This document shows, one piece after another, positions 1 through 11,200 of a DNA stretch of 64,000 nucleotides; position 1 is the first letter of the stretch; every line of letters starts with the position of its first letter. Origin of the DNA: Undaria pinnatifida (taxonomy: Eukaryota > Sar > Phaeophyceae > Laminariales > Alariaceae); the NCBI GenBank assembly GCA_012845835.1, contig JABAKD010000016.1, forward strand, positions 6,541,919-6,605,918, read 5' to 3'. A program made the translations under genes and the position numbers. Below the pieces are notes generated by a model. It saw only the letters and a list, made by a program, of their open reading frames with translations. It was not told the DNA's origin and searched no databases.

Positions 1-992
1 AGGAGTCAAAATCGATAAGGTTAAGCTTCGGGCCCTCTCCATACAGGATATATATGACCAGTGCTCAGAATGATTATGGACCGAAATTGCCCTTGGTAAA
101 ATTATCCAGTTCAGCTTGGCAACATTCAGGGAAGCCATATATCCTCAACGAGCAATTTAGACCTGTAACAATGCGCGGCCAGAGTGTCACGCAGCTTGCA
201 AAAATGATTATCGACCCTTGAATTGATCGAACTCACAACTGACGTATTTGAAATATTCGTAAAAAATCGACCACTATCTGTCGCTGGATTTAGTCGGCAA
301 GTCGGCTGGTCAGTTTGAGCTACATTATGACATTGTTTTTTGGGGCCTTTCGTGAAGAACCGAGCCTCCGTTTCTTTTAACATTACACTTCTCAAGTGTG
401 GGCCAAAACTGTACATCATCCCTTAGAGAACAGAAGGCTGCGACCTTTTGCGAGCTACATGTCAGTGTCCGCAGCGATTTGCGAATCAAAGTTGTATCCC
501 GCATTTAACAAGCCTTCTTACAAGTAAGGAACCAAGTGAGTCAGATAGTCGGCACATCCAGAAAACGACTGATCATTACTCCGACAAATAACCAGTTGGT
601 GCCTCAAATCGTGCCGGCTCGCAGCTCTACCAACAAGCATAACGACCCGCAATTGCAAACACCAACTGCGGGCTTCTAGTCTCCACACAAAAGCTGTTTG
701 GCCGGCGCAGTGCGTACCCACTTCAACAAGGAAACATAGAAGGAACTTGCACCTAAAGGAACATTCTTATCCACGACCTCTCCACTAAGCTGCACTGCCC
801 CAAAAGGTTAGTATGCCAGTGTGATACAAAACTTAGAGGGATATTTGGACGTTGTCTTCATATTCCAGAAAATAAAAAACCCCGCAAGTTTACGATCAGA
901 CTGGTGCTTCACATGTCTAAAACGGCATTCAATTCCAAATCTGTTTCATCCAGACCCATGGTCTACCGCACAAGGCACGGTATCAATCTCAC
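1..992. other. Left-edge region, no exon recognised
   Basis: No further exon of the ubiquitin hydrolase that enters from the right could be recognised here, so its 3' part probably lies beyond the window. Around 185-260 is a minus-strand copy of the dispersed repeat with the core CTTTGCAAGCTG-like motif. The stretch 530-640 resembles 20640-20745, with shared motifs such as AACCAGTTGGTG. Confidence 0.4.
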
Positions 993-3900
993 CTGGCCAC
1001 TCATGTCCCTCGCTTCTGGAAGCGTGAGCGATAAGTCAACGAATCGCTCCACTCTCGTCGACGCGTGATTGCACTCCGTACAGCGCCGAACGTAGGCGAG
1101 GGAACCGGACAGTGGGTTCTCGGGCAAGCGGCTGCTAGGTTTTTCCTCCCCCGCTATGCCTTGCTTCTGTGGCAGCACACAGCAGGGCGGCAACAGCGAG
1201 ACCGGCGTGGGTGAGATGTCAACTCTGTTAATAGCACGAGATGACCCTTTTCGGGTTTCCGAGGGGGGAAAAGTTACACAAATACGACCATCACAGCGTC
1301 GGGCCAAATGACCATACGCCGGTTGCTGGATAGGGTGACGACAAATCAAGTGCCGAGCCACGGTGCAAAGGGTTCTACGGCGCTGCTCGTACTGCTGCGC
1401 GCACACAAGCGGTCAACAAGGCCGCACTTCTTTCGATTGTGTCTTTCATGTGCCCGGGCCCTGAAAAGAGCTACCAACAAGTGTCGACGGCGTTGGGGGG
1501 TTGTGTTGCACTTCCGGAAAACATTTTCCTTACACAGAACCACAGCGGCGGTTTATCGATCTGAGATGGCAGCAGCAAAACTACATGGGCAGTGCGAGCT
1601 TGGAAACTTGTTCGTGGTTCGCGATGCCCCTGCGTCCGATGTTCCAGCAACAGATGTCCACAACGGTGGAACGAAAATGAACAAAACCACGGCCGTATCA
1701 CTGCTGTCATCGTCAAGGACTGCGGCAAGAAAATCGAATAGTACGTATGCGTGCATGTCATTGTGAGGTGTTGATCAATGATACATGCCGTCAAATGGAG
1801 AGTACCTTATCGCTTTTTCGAGAAAATGGTTGATATAGTCTATATATTATATGTACCCCAACCCTAACCCCAACCCAACGAAACGCAACCAACCAATGTA
1901 GGGTGAACCTCCTTCGTCTCGTACACAGTGCGCGTCAACCATCGTCTCGAAAAAGTGGTAAGCTCTACCGGTCAAATCAGTAGTTGGCCAATGAACGATT
2001 TTCGCCAGAAAAGTGGTAAGTTATGTCGGAGAAGAGGTGAGCTTTACTGCTGCTGTTTTTTGTTTTGTAAAATAAAGGCGGGGCGCTGCTACTGCTGTTG
2101 TTGTCGTGCTGTCGTGTTCAGGTAAAAAAAACGAAATAGAAAACACCGGGGAGATGGACGCTGCTCCATCCGGACTTGGAGGAAGGTGGGGTGGTGGCAT
2201 CGTTTACCTGGAATGCGAATGTTGCACGGACTAGTTCCGTAGGAACTGCTGTAGAGCTCAAGACTAAGACTCACCGCGTTGTAGAGACTTCACGGCTGTG
2301 ACTACTCGTACATCGTACAGCAGTAGCTACTGCAGTCTGCACTTTACCAATAGGGTTAGGGTACTGTTGTACGTGCGGCATCCACATGACACGACGAATA
2401 CTTCCACATGGTAGTGGTAATATTATGCGTCATGTGCACAACGTGCGTGTCGTAAGTCGTAAGTCGTCAGAGTACCAACTGGGAGCCTTTCGCTTTCGTG
2501 GACTGTTTGGATTCAAAAGCGGCGGAAAGTGGTACCTTTGGATTTAAATCGGCGAAGCCTCCGGCACCGTCCGTCTGCGATGCCCCCAACAGACGATCGC
2601 CGTCCAGATTTTTCAAGCACAGGGCGGCCTCCTCCCCCACGAGGCGCATCACCATCTGGAACAGCTCTTGGGCATCCTGAGAAATTCAATAGCAGTACGC
2701 GGATGATTCCAATTACGGCCAGTACAGCAGCCACATGGGGGAAACCGTTCGTGAGTTCAGCAAGCATGTGCAGCAGGTAGACCAACGCATTAGAGGATAG
2801 CGAACCACTTACCTATCCCTAACCTTAGCCCTAACCTTAACATAAACCATTTTCTCGAACACCGGGTAAGTGGTAGGTTCTACTAACTCGTTGGGCAAGC
2901 CCATAGACTGAACACCAACCAACCCCGCCCCGAGGAAATACTCGTACTACAGGTGTAAAACGTATCAGAACAAGACAAATAAATACGCCGCCTTGTCACA
3001 GCAGCCACCGCTGTCACACTCAAGAATACGCCTGTCAAACGTCGAAAGAGTGCACAAAAAATGCTTCCAGGCATCATACCGCCGTGGAGTCATGCACGCG
3101 GCGTTTTGAGGTCCAAGGGCATGATTCCCGTTCTTGTGCTGGTGGAGTGATCTATTCCATGCCATGCCATGCTGCTTGCTGTTTCGTCTATTAATAGACA
3201 TTACCAAACCATAACCAGAGATTCGGCGGTTCCTCAATTGCGGACGATAGGTGGCAAAACCTTGAAAAAAAACGATTTCACGTTGCTAACCTTGCAGATG
3301 ACTAACTAAGTCACCTGCTGGTCGTCCCTGCCGAATCGATCGACCTTATCCCGAAGAAGGCTCCTGAGCTTGTGCGGGCTGAGGATTCTGGACGAGCGAA
3401 ACGTGGTCGTTTGTTTTTCTGGCTTGAGACCGTTCATGAGGGCCAGGAGCTCCAACGTGAACGGACTCTCCCTCGCTCTCTCCGGCCGAAAGGCGGCGCT
3501 AGGCGGGGATAAAGCCTGTTCGAGCCATTGATCGGATCAGCAAAAAGTTGTCAGAAATACAATACGAACGGCCATCAACTGACAAGGAACAGACAGGGGG
3601 GGGCGGGGGGGGGCGGGGGGGTACGCGGTGTACTCGTACACACGTACCTACGACGGCTGGTGTCATTACTGGTGGCATTCCGCATGTCGAAAAAGGGGTC
3701 CACGTACTTCGAAATCACAATGCGCGTGGACAGCACCGTACACGTCATGACACATAATATCCACGCGAATGCAAAAGCCCGTCGAAGTGCAAAAAAAAAC
3801 AAGACGTGCCTCTATCATATAATACCATAGACCGCACACGGCAAGACTGCTGATTCTCCTGTTTGCAAGAGCAACGCCCCGAGAGCTCAAGGCCTGGGGC

Positions 3901-4879
3901 CTTTTCATTTTTTCATAGTCTCGGGTTGTGGTCTACCAGGTATGACACAGGACACCTCTCCCTCTGACGAATTACTTGGTATAATGAAAGTACGTCACGA
4001 AACGTTCAGAAGGACCACCCTCCACGAAAAAAGGAGCTCGCGAGCTGACTCTATATACGAGATGACTTTACAGCTGAACCAACAACCACTTCGAGGTCTC
4101 GAAAATACATCAACCTCTAATAGCTATAGGCTGCTGTAAACATATTCGCAACGGGGGGAAGTCTTTAACAGAGCACGCAGCGTCAAGGAGTGTGATGAGC
4201 GAGGGGCACACATGGGCACGGAGAAGTTTCGAGGTTCAGAGCTTCTAAGGAAAAAACGCGAGCGAGGAGTAAGTACGCAGCAGTAGTATTAATTTGTATG
4301 AATAGGGGCATAGAACCGCAAACACAAAAGACAACGAAAAAAAGAAAAAAGAAACAAATCACCTGGTGTACATACGATTCGTAGTTACTATCTAGGGTAA
4401 AGTATTGAAATCGGGTAATGTGGGGAAAAGGTAGAAAAACAGCGATACTGCTGGTGCTGCCTGTACGTTTCGTCATGGAATGGAGCTGCGTTTTACAGCA
4501 AGCACGAGAAAGGTTCTGGACCGACACTTCACACGAAGACTCTCGTCTTTGTCGATCGACCCCCCCCCCTTAACTCCACCGCTGGACGAGTGATTCCAAT
4601 GCTCACCTCCAAATACTCCCGGAACGGTGGTAAGCTCGCGAGCGACTGGAGGACGGCATTGATGAAACACGAGTTGCCCACATTCCGTAGCCCCCTGATC
4701 TCAAGCTGCCCTTCGCTCGAAAGCATCCGATAGTCCGACCCGGGGGAGGAGGCTAACGAGTCTCGACGGTTCCGGATGGGGGCGCTGGCGAACGCCCTAT
4801 TCAAGAAGATAGCCGCCACCCCGACTACTCCAAAGGTGCCGTACACCGCCAGTCCTCCCCTGCCCGTCGGCCCGCTCAT
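993..4879 (-). CDS. USP/UBP-family ubiquitin carboxyl-terminal hydrolase, membrane-anchored, 3'-partial
   Basis: A cysteine deubiquitinase (peptidase family C19) that removes ubiquitin from proteins. Exons on the minus strand are 4879-4607, 3515-3315, 2676-2476 and 1166-993. All have GT donors and AG acceptors, and all are in phase 0. Exon 1 carries a hydrophobic segment at about residues 10-30, followed by basic residues, and then the Cys box GLRNVGNSCFINAVLQSL with catalytic Cys71. The exon 2/3 junction recreates the QQDAQELF motif, the usual USP QQDAxEF block. Exon 4 has NPLSGSL followed by CTEC, the first half of the zinc-binding finger, and a dLSLxLP motif. An N-terminal anchor is known in USP30 of the mitochondrial outer membrane; a similar location here is inference. 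The His box and the second CxxC are not in the window. The gene is divergent to the pseudouridine synthase gene. Confidence 0.88.
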
Positions 4880-5278
4880 CCTTGCCGAGGGGGGACGTCG
4901 GAAAAAGCTGCAAAGAAAGGCGGTAGATTAGACCCCGAGACGAGCTCGAGAAGAAAAGTCGCCCGTAGGCGTGTGTGGGTGTTTCACGCAATCCACGACC
5001 CCCGCTGGGGATCAATGAGTGACACGACGATCGCGTTCGGATGTTCGACAGCAAGGGGGGTGTTAGAGTATCCTCTCCTCTCTCCGGAAAAAGTGCTCTC
5101 GCACGTTTGAGCGCCCACCTTTACTAGCCTCTAGGTGGGCACGGCCCCCACGGTGGGGCGCAGAAATAGATAAATGCCTCCTGAACAGTATATAACTCCT
5201 TTTTTAGGGCATATTGCGCCGCCCCAAACCTCAAACACACTCGGCAACAGCAGTAGTTGCAGTGTTTGTTGATCGAGC
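4880..5278. promoter_or_regulatory. Bidirectional intergenic promoter region
   Basis: Only 399 bp separate the start codons of the divergent ubiquitin hydrolase (minus) and pseudouridine synthase (plus), so both promoters must lie here or overlap the 5' ends. Apart from the TATA-like site near 5190 no specific factor site was recognised. Confidence 0.6.
5189..5195 (+). promoter_or_regulatory. TATA-like box
   Basis: TATATAA lies 84-90 bp upstream of the pseudouridine synthase ATG, a plausible position if the 5' UTR is about 50-60 nt. This is a sequence match only. Confidence 0.35.
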
Positions 5279-8200
5279 ATGTCGGATGATGGAGTTGCAA
5301 GGACTGTAGAACTCGAAGGAGAAAACCAACCTTCTTCTTCTACTGCCGCATTGACGGCGACAGCACCTGAAAAAGCAGCAACAGCAGACGACACAGCGAC
5401 AGCGGTTGAAAATCGTGAGAAGCTGACGGTGATCTACAGCGACGAGGACATCGCTGTGTTGGACAAGCCATCCGGACTCAGGACGGTGCCGGGGAGGGTA
5501 ACCGGACCGGAGGCTAAGACCAGGGCACATGTGAGAATTCTATCACATCAACATGTGCTCTATGATATTGCGCGGCAAGCGCTGTGTAGTTCGCCACTTG
5601 TCCAAAGACAGCAGTGGGTGGCACCACACCACAGATCCACTCTCAGGTCGTAGCAGTTCGCAGCTCACAGCACGCCGCATGTTCTTATCACCCCCACCCG
5701 ACCCACCTGGTACTCGTATACACACAGCCAGCTGCGCACAGAGCGGTGCAAGTACCCAAGTACACATGGGATAGGCTAGGCGGGCCGTAGTTTGTCTGTA
5801 CGGATACCGCAGTTGATGCCGCCCGCGCCTTCGACAAGATATGGAATCGTGGTTTGGCATGTGGCCGAAACCGTGGACTACGAGAGCTAACTAGTGGTAC
5901 TCCCGAAGTTTGCCAGTTGCCGGTATGATGGTGGAAAAAAACAAATTGGTGCTGTATCCTCTGTGGTGTGAAATATTAAAAAAACAATATAATAACAGGG
6001 CAGCAGTACGGCAGTGCAGCAGTACGTACGGTAGTAAAGGACAGAGGTGTGCAGCAGTGGGGACGGTGGTACTCTCAAGCACCACCAACCAGTGGGAGGC
6101 CGATATTTTATGAACAAAAAAAAGGTTCATCTCCCACAGAACGAAAAAGACTCCAACGTACGGAACGGCCCACCCACCCACCACGGACAACGCAGTGCAC
6201 CCTAGACCCACCCACCGACCAAACCTTTACTACATACAGCAGTAAGTACAGCAGTGCAGCAGTACGTACAGCAGTGCACCTGTAGCCCCCAAAAAAAACA
6301 AATTGGTGCTGTATCATCCTCAGAGCTCTCTATGTAGTCTGAGTACTAAGAAAACAAAATAATAACAGGCCACCCACCCACCTCGCAAGACGCAGTCAGT
6401 GCATCCTCCACCCACCCACCCACCAAACCTTTACCACATACAGCAGAACAGCAGTGCAGCAGTTCGTACAGCAGCACACCTGGTACGCGGGGAGCAGTTA
6501 GTGGGTTGGTTCTTGAGGACCTTGCATGAAACAGGCAACAAAAAGTGCAGCATTACGTACAGCAGTACACCTGGTACGCGGGGAGCAGTTGATTGGTTCT
6601 TGAGGACCTTGTACCCAGGTATGAAACAGGAAACAAACGGGGGGAGTTTCATTTTTTGACGATACTCGGCCATCTCGGGGAGCGAGCGAGCCGCCATCCA
6701 CCACCCACCCACCACCCACCACCCAGTACTGCAGTACAGCAATGCAGCAGTATGTAGAGCAATACACCTGACAGGCGAGTAGCAGCCGATTCGTTGGATA
6801 CAGTGCTCTCGGGCTGGGCGGGATTTGCAATTGTTTACTATTCCCCGCCACGCCGGGGGCCAAGCGAGCCGTCCCCGGGAGGGCGATTTCCACGATCCCC
6901 CCTCGCCGAGGTGGGGCACCGACGCCCGTTCTTTCGCCGGCACGTCGTCGTGCTGCTGTGGGACATGGCGGCACCGCGAGGCCGCCGGAGGCTGAGTGGA
7001 GCTCGGGAGTCGCCGCTTTTTTGGGGGGGTGTTATAACCAAGATATTTTCAAAGATCCGAAAAAACGTCACGACCACCTTAGCGTATTATATAATAAGGA
7101 TAAGGGTACAGACAGGACAAACCTAACACTGCTGTGAGAAACAGAAATAATGAATCAGGCTGGGTTTGTTCTTTGGGGCCGTTCTTATCGGAGATGTAAA
7201 TGCTAAATTTCCTAAATTTCCTCTTTTTTCAGGATCTCCATGAAAAACGTCTGCATTATAATTCAGCGCGGGGTTGTTTGTCTTCTTTTCCCTGATTTTT
7301 GAAAGCCGAGCCATAAAGCAAGACCGCCACCACCCACACCAGCAGTAACGCGCGTCGTCACACAGCAAGCATGAGCGAACACCCCGGAAGACCGCAGAGG
7401 AAAGCACCCAGGCCAAGTAGATTCGTGCAATCCGGCGACAGCAGCCCCTATTGTCAAGAACATGCCGAGCACGACGAGGACACCAGCGATAGCCTTCATG
7501 TTTCTGCGCCTCGTGTCTGGGATATATTCGGAATGCTGAATCGTTATTTCGTCCGACTCGAGGATGAGTCCTCCAAAGGCCAAGGCCGCTTTCTTCCATC
7601 GGCCATAATGTTGGACCACCCTGGTCAACGTTTAAAGCTACCCGATGGTCCCAGCGTTGAGCCACAGCGCTTGTCGAAGCACTGCCTTCGAAATATGGAA
7701 ATCGACTACAGGATTTCCTAATTTGTGATTGTTAAAATTTCCATATTTTTTGGGGCTGAAAGAATTTCACATATTATGGCAGAACGCCTCCGTATTTTAA
7801 GACACATTTCACACACATGGAAGTTTAGGAAATTTAGGAAATTTATGACAAAAAAAGGTCTCCGATAAGAACCGCCCTTAGGAGAGGGTGTGCCCTACAC
7901 TTACTTCAGTATGATGGCTTCCCAATTTCTTATATTCCTGTAAATATCAGCCTTCCTTTAGTACCACCTTGTTTATTTCAACTAATAGGCGTCCTGTACT
8001 GCTGTAGCCAAGGTACGACGAAAGGATCGCGTGCGACGTTATCATGTTGGTGATGCGCCGTTACCATGATACCTGGTACCTGGTGTTGATAACGGTGCTA
8101 TTACCAAGTTGGTAACGGTGCTGTATGATCGCGACGAATATGTTCACAGCAGGCAGCGTCGGTGGCTCACCGGCGGCTCCGGTTGGGGCATCGTCTCATA

Positions 8201-11200
8201 GAATACTCGCCCGAGGTTTTGCAAAGTCGGTACTGTAATGATGTAACATTATCGCGGCGACTTCCATACCGTGCTTCGACGCGCTGAATCACTCAACCTT
8301 TGCTTTGCGTGTTGCTCTAAACTATAATCCGCTGCCATAAATGGCATATGCATGGATGTACGGTGATGTGCGTCGCATGCCTTGCTATAAATATGTACCA
8401 GCAGGCTGCGAAGGTGGTTCAACGGCCACTCCGGTCGAGGCAACATGCGAGTATGACGTTTACAATGTTGGTAATAACGGCGGTGCAACATGATCGGACG
8501 AATTCAATACTGCTGTTCTTGGACGCGCTGAACTACCCAGCCTTTGCTTCGTTTGTTACTCTATATGATACTCTTGTGCGCTCACACTCTACTCTGCTGC
8601 CGTGAATGGCTGATGCACGAATGTATGATTCGGTTATATCGCATGTCGTGGTATGCTCCAGCAGGCAGCGTCGGTGGTTCAACGGCCACTCTGGTTAAGG
8701 CACCGGTAGAGCCAGTGCGCATCACAGCAGTAATACTTTTGCATCTACAGAGTACAGTACAGGACGTCTAATAGAAACAGAAATACTGACGCAGGCTGGA
8801 TTCTTACTTGGGAGAGGGTGCCTTATACACTAAATTCAGTATAACAGCTCCCGGGTTTCTTATATTCATGTACCTCAAGTAATAGCCTGCCTTTCTTACT
8901 ACCTTGTTTCTTGTTAGGTATCCTGTACTGCTGTATACTGCAATACTACTATTCATAATATAAACTGCATCGTCAGGATCAATTCAGCAGTCTTCGGTTG
9001 GCTTGATTGCTGGGCTTGCCAGCCGCTTCGTTGGTACCGCCTGTAGCTGCTAGACCACGAGCTGACGGCTGAATTGGTTAATTCCGACTTCGCTGTGATC
9101 CCTGTCACTTCCGACCCCACCGTCAAAGGTACCGAGATTTCCCCTCTATGGCGCCGGTATGTGCCAGCCGGAAATACTGGCACTGCATCGGCAACGGGCA
9201 CTATTCCACACGGTCACGGCTAGTTGTTCATACATGTGTCAAACGCTTTCGCATGCACTGTGGCGGGCAACCGGCACTATAGAGGGACCACTACGGTACT
9301 GTACCCGTATACCAGGTATTTATTGCGCAAGATAGCACACACCCTCAGTGGAATTTCCACGATGATTTTCTCGACAACGGGGAGAGTGCGAACGCCGAGC
9401 GACGCGTCAATGGAAATATTTAGGTATTTCTAGGTTGCTATTTTTGTCGTATACTCCCATATGCTTTTGGAGAAAATCGGCTCGGAGTTTTGTCCCAGGG
9501 TGTGTATTATCTTGCGTCTTACTTAAGCTTTTAGCACCGCAGTCCCGACATGGGGACAAAATACTTGAAGTATGACTACTACAATTTCAGGAGTTGGAAA
9601 AGGGTGAAGACTCTAGTCTATATTGCCGTGCAGTGTAGGGAGTTTGATGCTCGAATAGTTACGAATGCCGATTGAACCTAACGATAGTGTTGCAGATATT
9701 GCATTAACAGCAGGCTGTTATTACAGCAACAGCTGTTGGTGTAGATTATGCAACGGTTGTGCACACGTGCTGCTACTGTTTTTGGTGGCGGGAGCGAGAG
9801 GTTCGGGACGGCCCATCCATGTAGACTCGTAACCCGCCCCTCCAAATGTCTTCAACTGCAGCAGCTATTAACAGCACCTTGAACGTTTGTTTTCAGGGCT
9901 TTTCACGGGTAAGAGGGGTTCAAAATGTCGCGGGTCGGGTCGGGTCGGGTCGGGTCGGGTCGGGTCAAGAGGTTTAAAAATCTCGCGGGTCGGGTCGGGT
10001 CAGGTCAATAGGTTTCAAAATCTCGCGGGTCGGGTTGGGTCGGGTCAATAGGTTTGGAAATCTCGCGAGTCGGGTCGGGTCATGACCCGCGAGATACGGG
10101 TCACTTGCGGGTCAATTAAGCCACCATGACCCGCGGGTTGTTTTTGGCTGACCCGCGGGTCGAATCCGCGGATCTGGCCTGCGGATTCGGCGGATTCGCC
10201 TTTTTCACACTTACAGCTGCCTGCCGGCGGGCCCGACCCGCGGATCCGACCTGCGGGTCCGAAAATGATACAAAACTTGCCGCTTCCAGCACGAAAGCCT
10301 GTCGCGTCCCGATGCTCCGATCGCATGTTATCATAGCGTCCAGAAAATCATACCAGGCAGTAACTTCTCGTACCAGGCATTAAGTATTTCTACGCGAATC
10401 CCGTGTCGGATGAAGCCGTAGCTATTATTCAGCTATGTGCATTGTCACCCATCCAAGTCCACTAAACCAACCCAGGCGACACACTATTGCTGCATTGCAG
10501 GGTGCAACAATAAAGACGACACATGGCAGCATAAGAACCCATGCACGACGTACGTACACATTGAATATCGGGTAAGAATTATCATACCAGTACGAAATGT
10601 GACCAAAGGTAAAAAGGCAAGATCAGTCGTCGTCGAAGCAGCAGCAGCAGTAGCAGCAGCACTGGCAGCAGCAAGCACCAGCAGCAGACCCCGGATCCTC
10701 GCGGATCGCAGCCCCTGCTGACAGACCCACCGCCCCAGTTGTGGGCTTGCTGCCGGAGGCTGCTCAGCCAGGTTGCTTGCCAGGGCCGGAGATAGCTAGC
10801 TTGCTCGTCGGATCGACCCGGGCGTCTAGCGCTACGGGCACGGCTAAGTGCGGATGTGTGGGTTGCGGTCTTCCTCATTTTTCGCGCGCACACCGCATAA
10901 ATGCTGCAAACAATGCCGGTACAAAAAACAGAGATAACAACATCCTGGGAAAACTATAAGTGCGAGGGGCCAAGGATCATCCAACCGACCAAGGTACACA
11001 TCCAGACATGTTTGACCCGTGACTTATCGACTTTGACCCGTAAGATGTATAACGGGTCTAGTCGACCCGACCCGCATGAAGCCCGCACCTCATGGGCCAC
11101 TCGGAGTGTGGCAGGTCGGGTCGGGTCGGGTCAACAGGCTCTCAAATCTCGCGGGTCGGGTCGGGTCGGGTCAGCTGACCCGACCCGAGCCGTGAGGTTT

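Noticed and set aside
1850-1885. Telomere-like CCCTAA/CCCCAA tract
   Set aside because: Only a few degenerate units here and at 2817 and 14283; no sign of a chromosome end.
1813-2862. 15-bp inverted match (TTCGAGAAAATGGTT) as transposon ends
   Set aside because: The interval contains an intact exon of the ubiquitin hydrolase, so it is not a mobile element.
5531-5653. Continuation of the first pseudouridine synthase ORF past 5530
   Set aside because: A GTGAGA donor at 5531 follows the last family-like residues; beyond it the frame has no similarity to RluA and ends.
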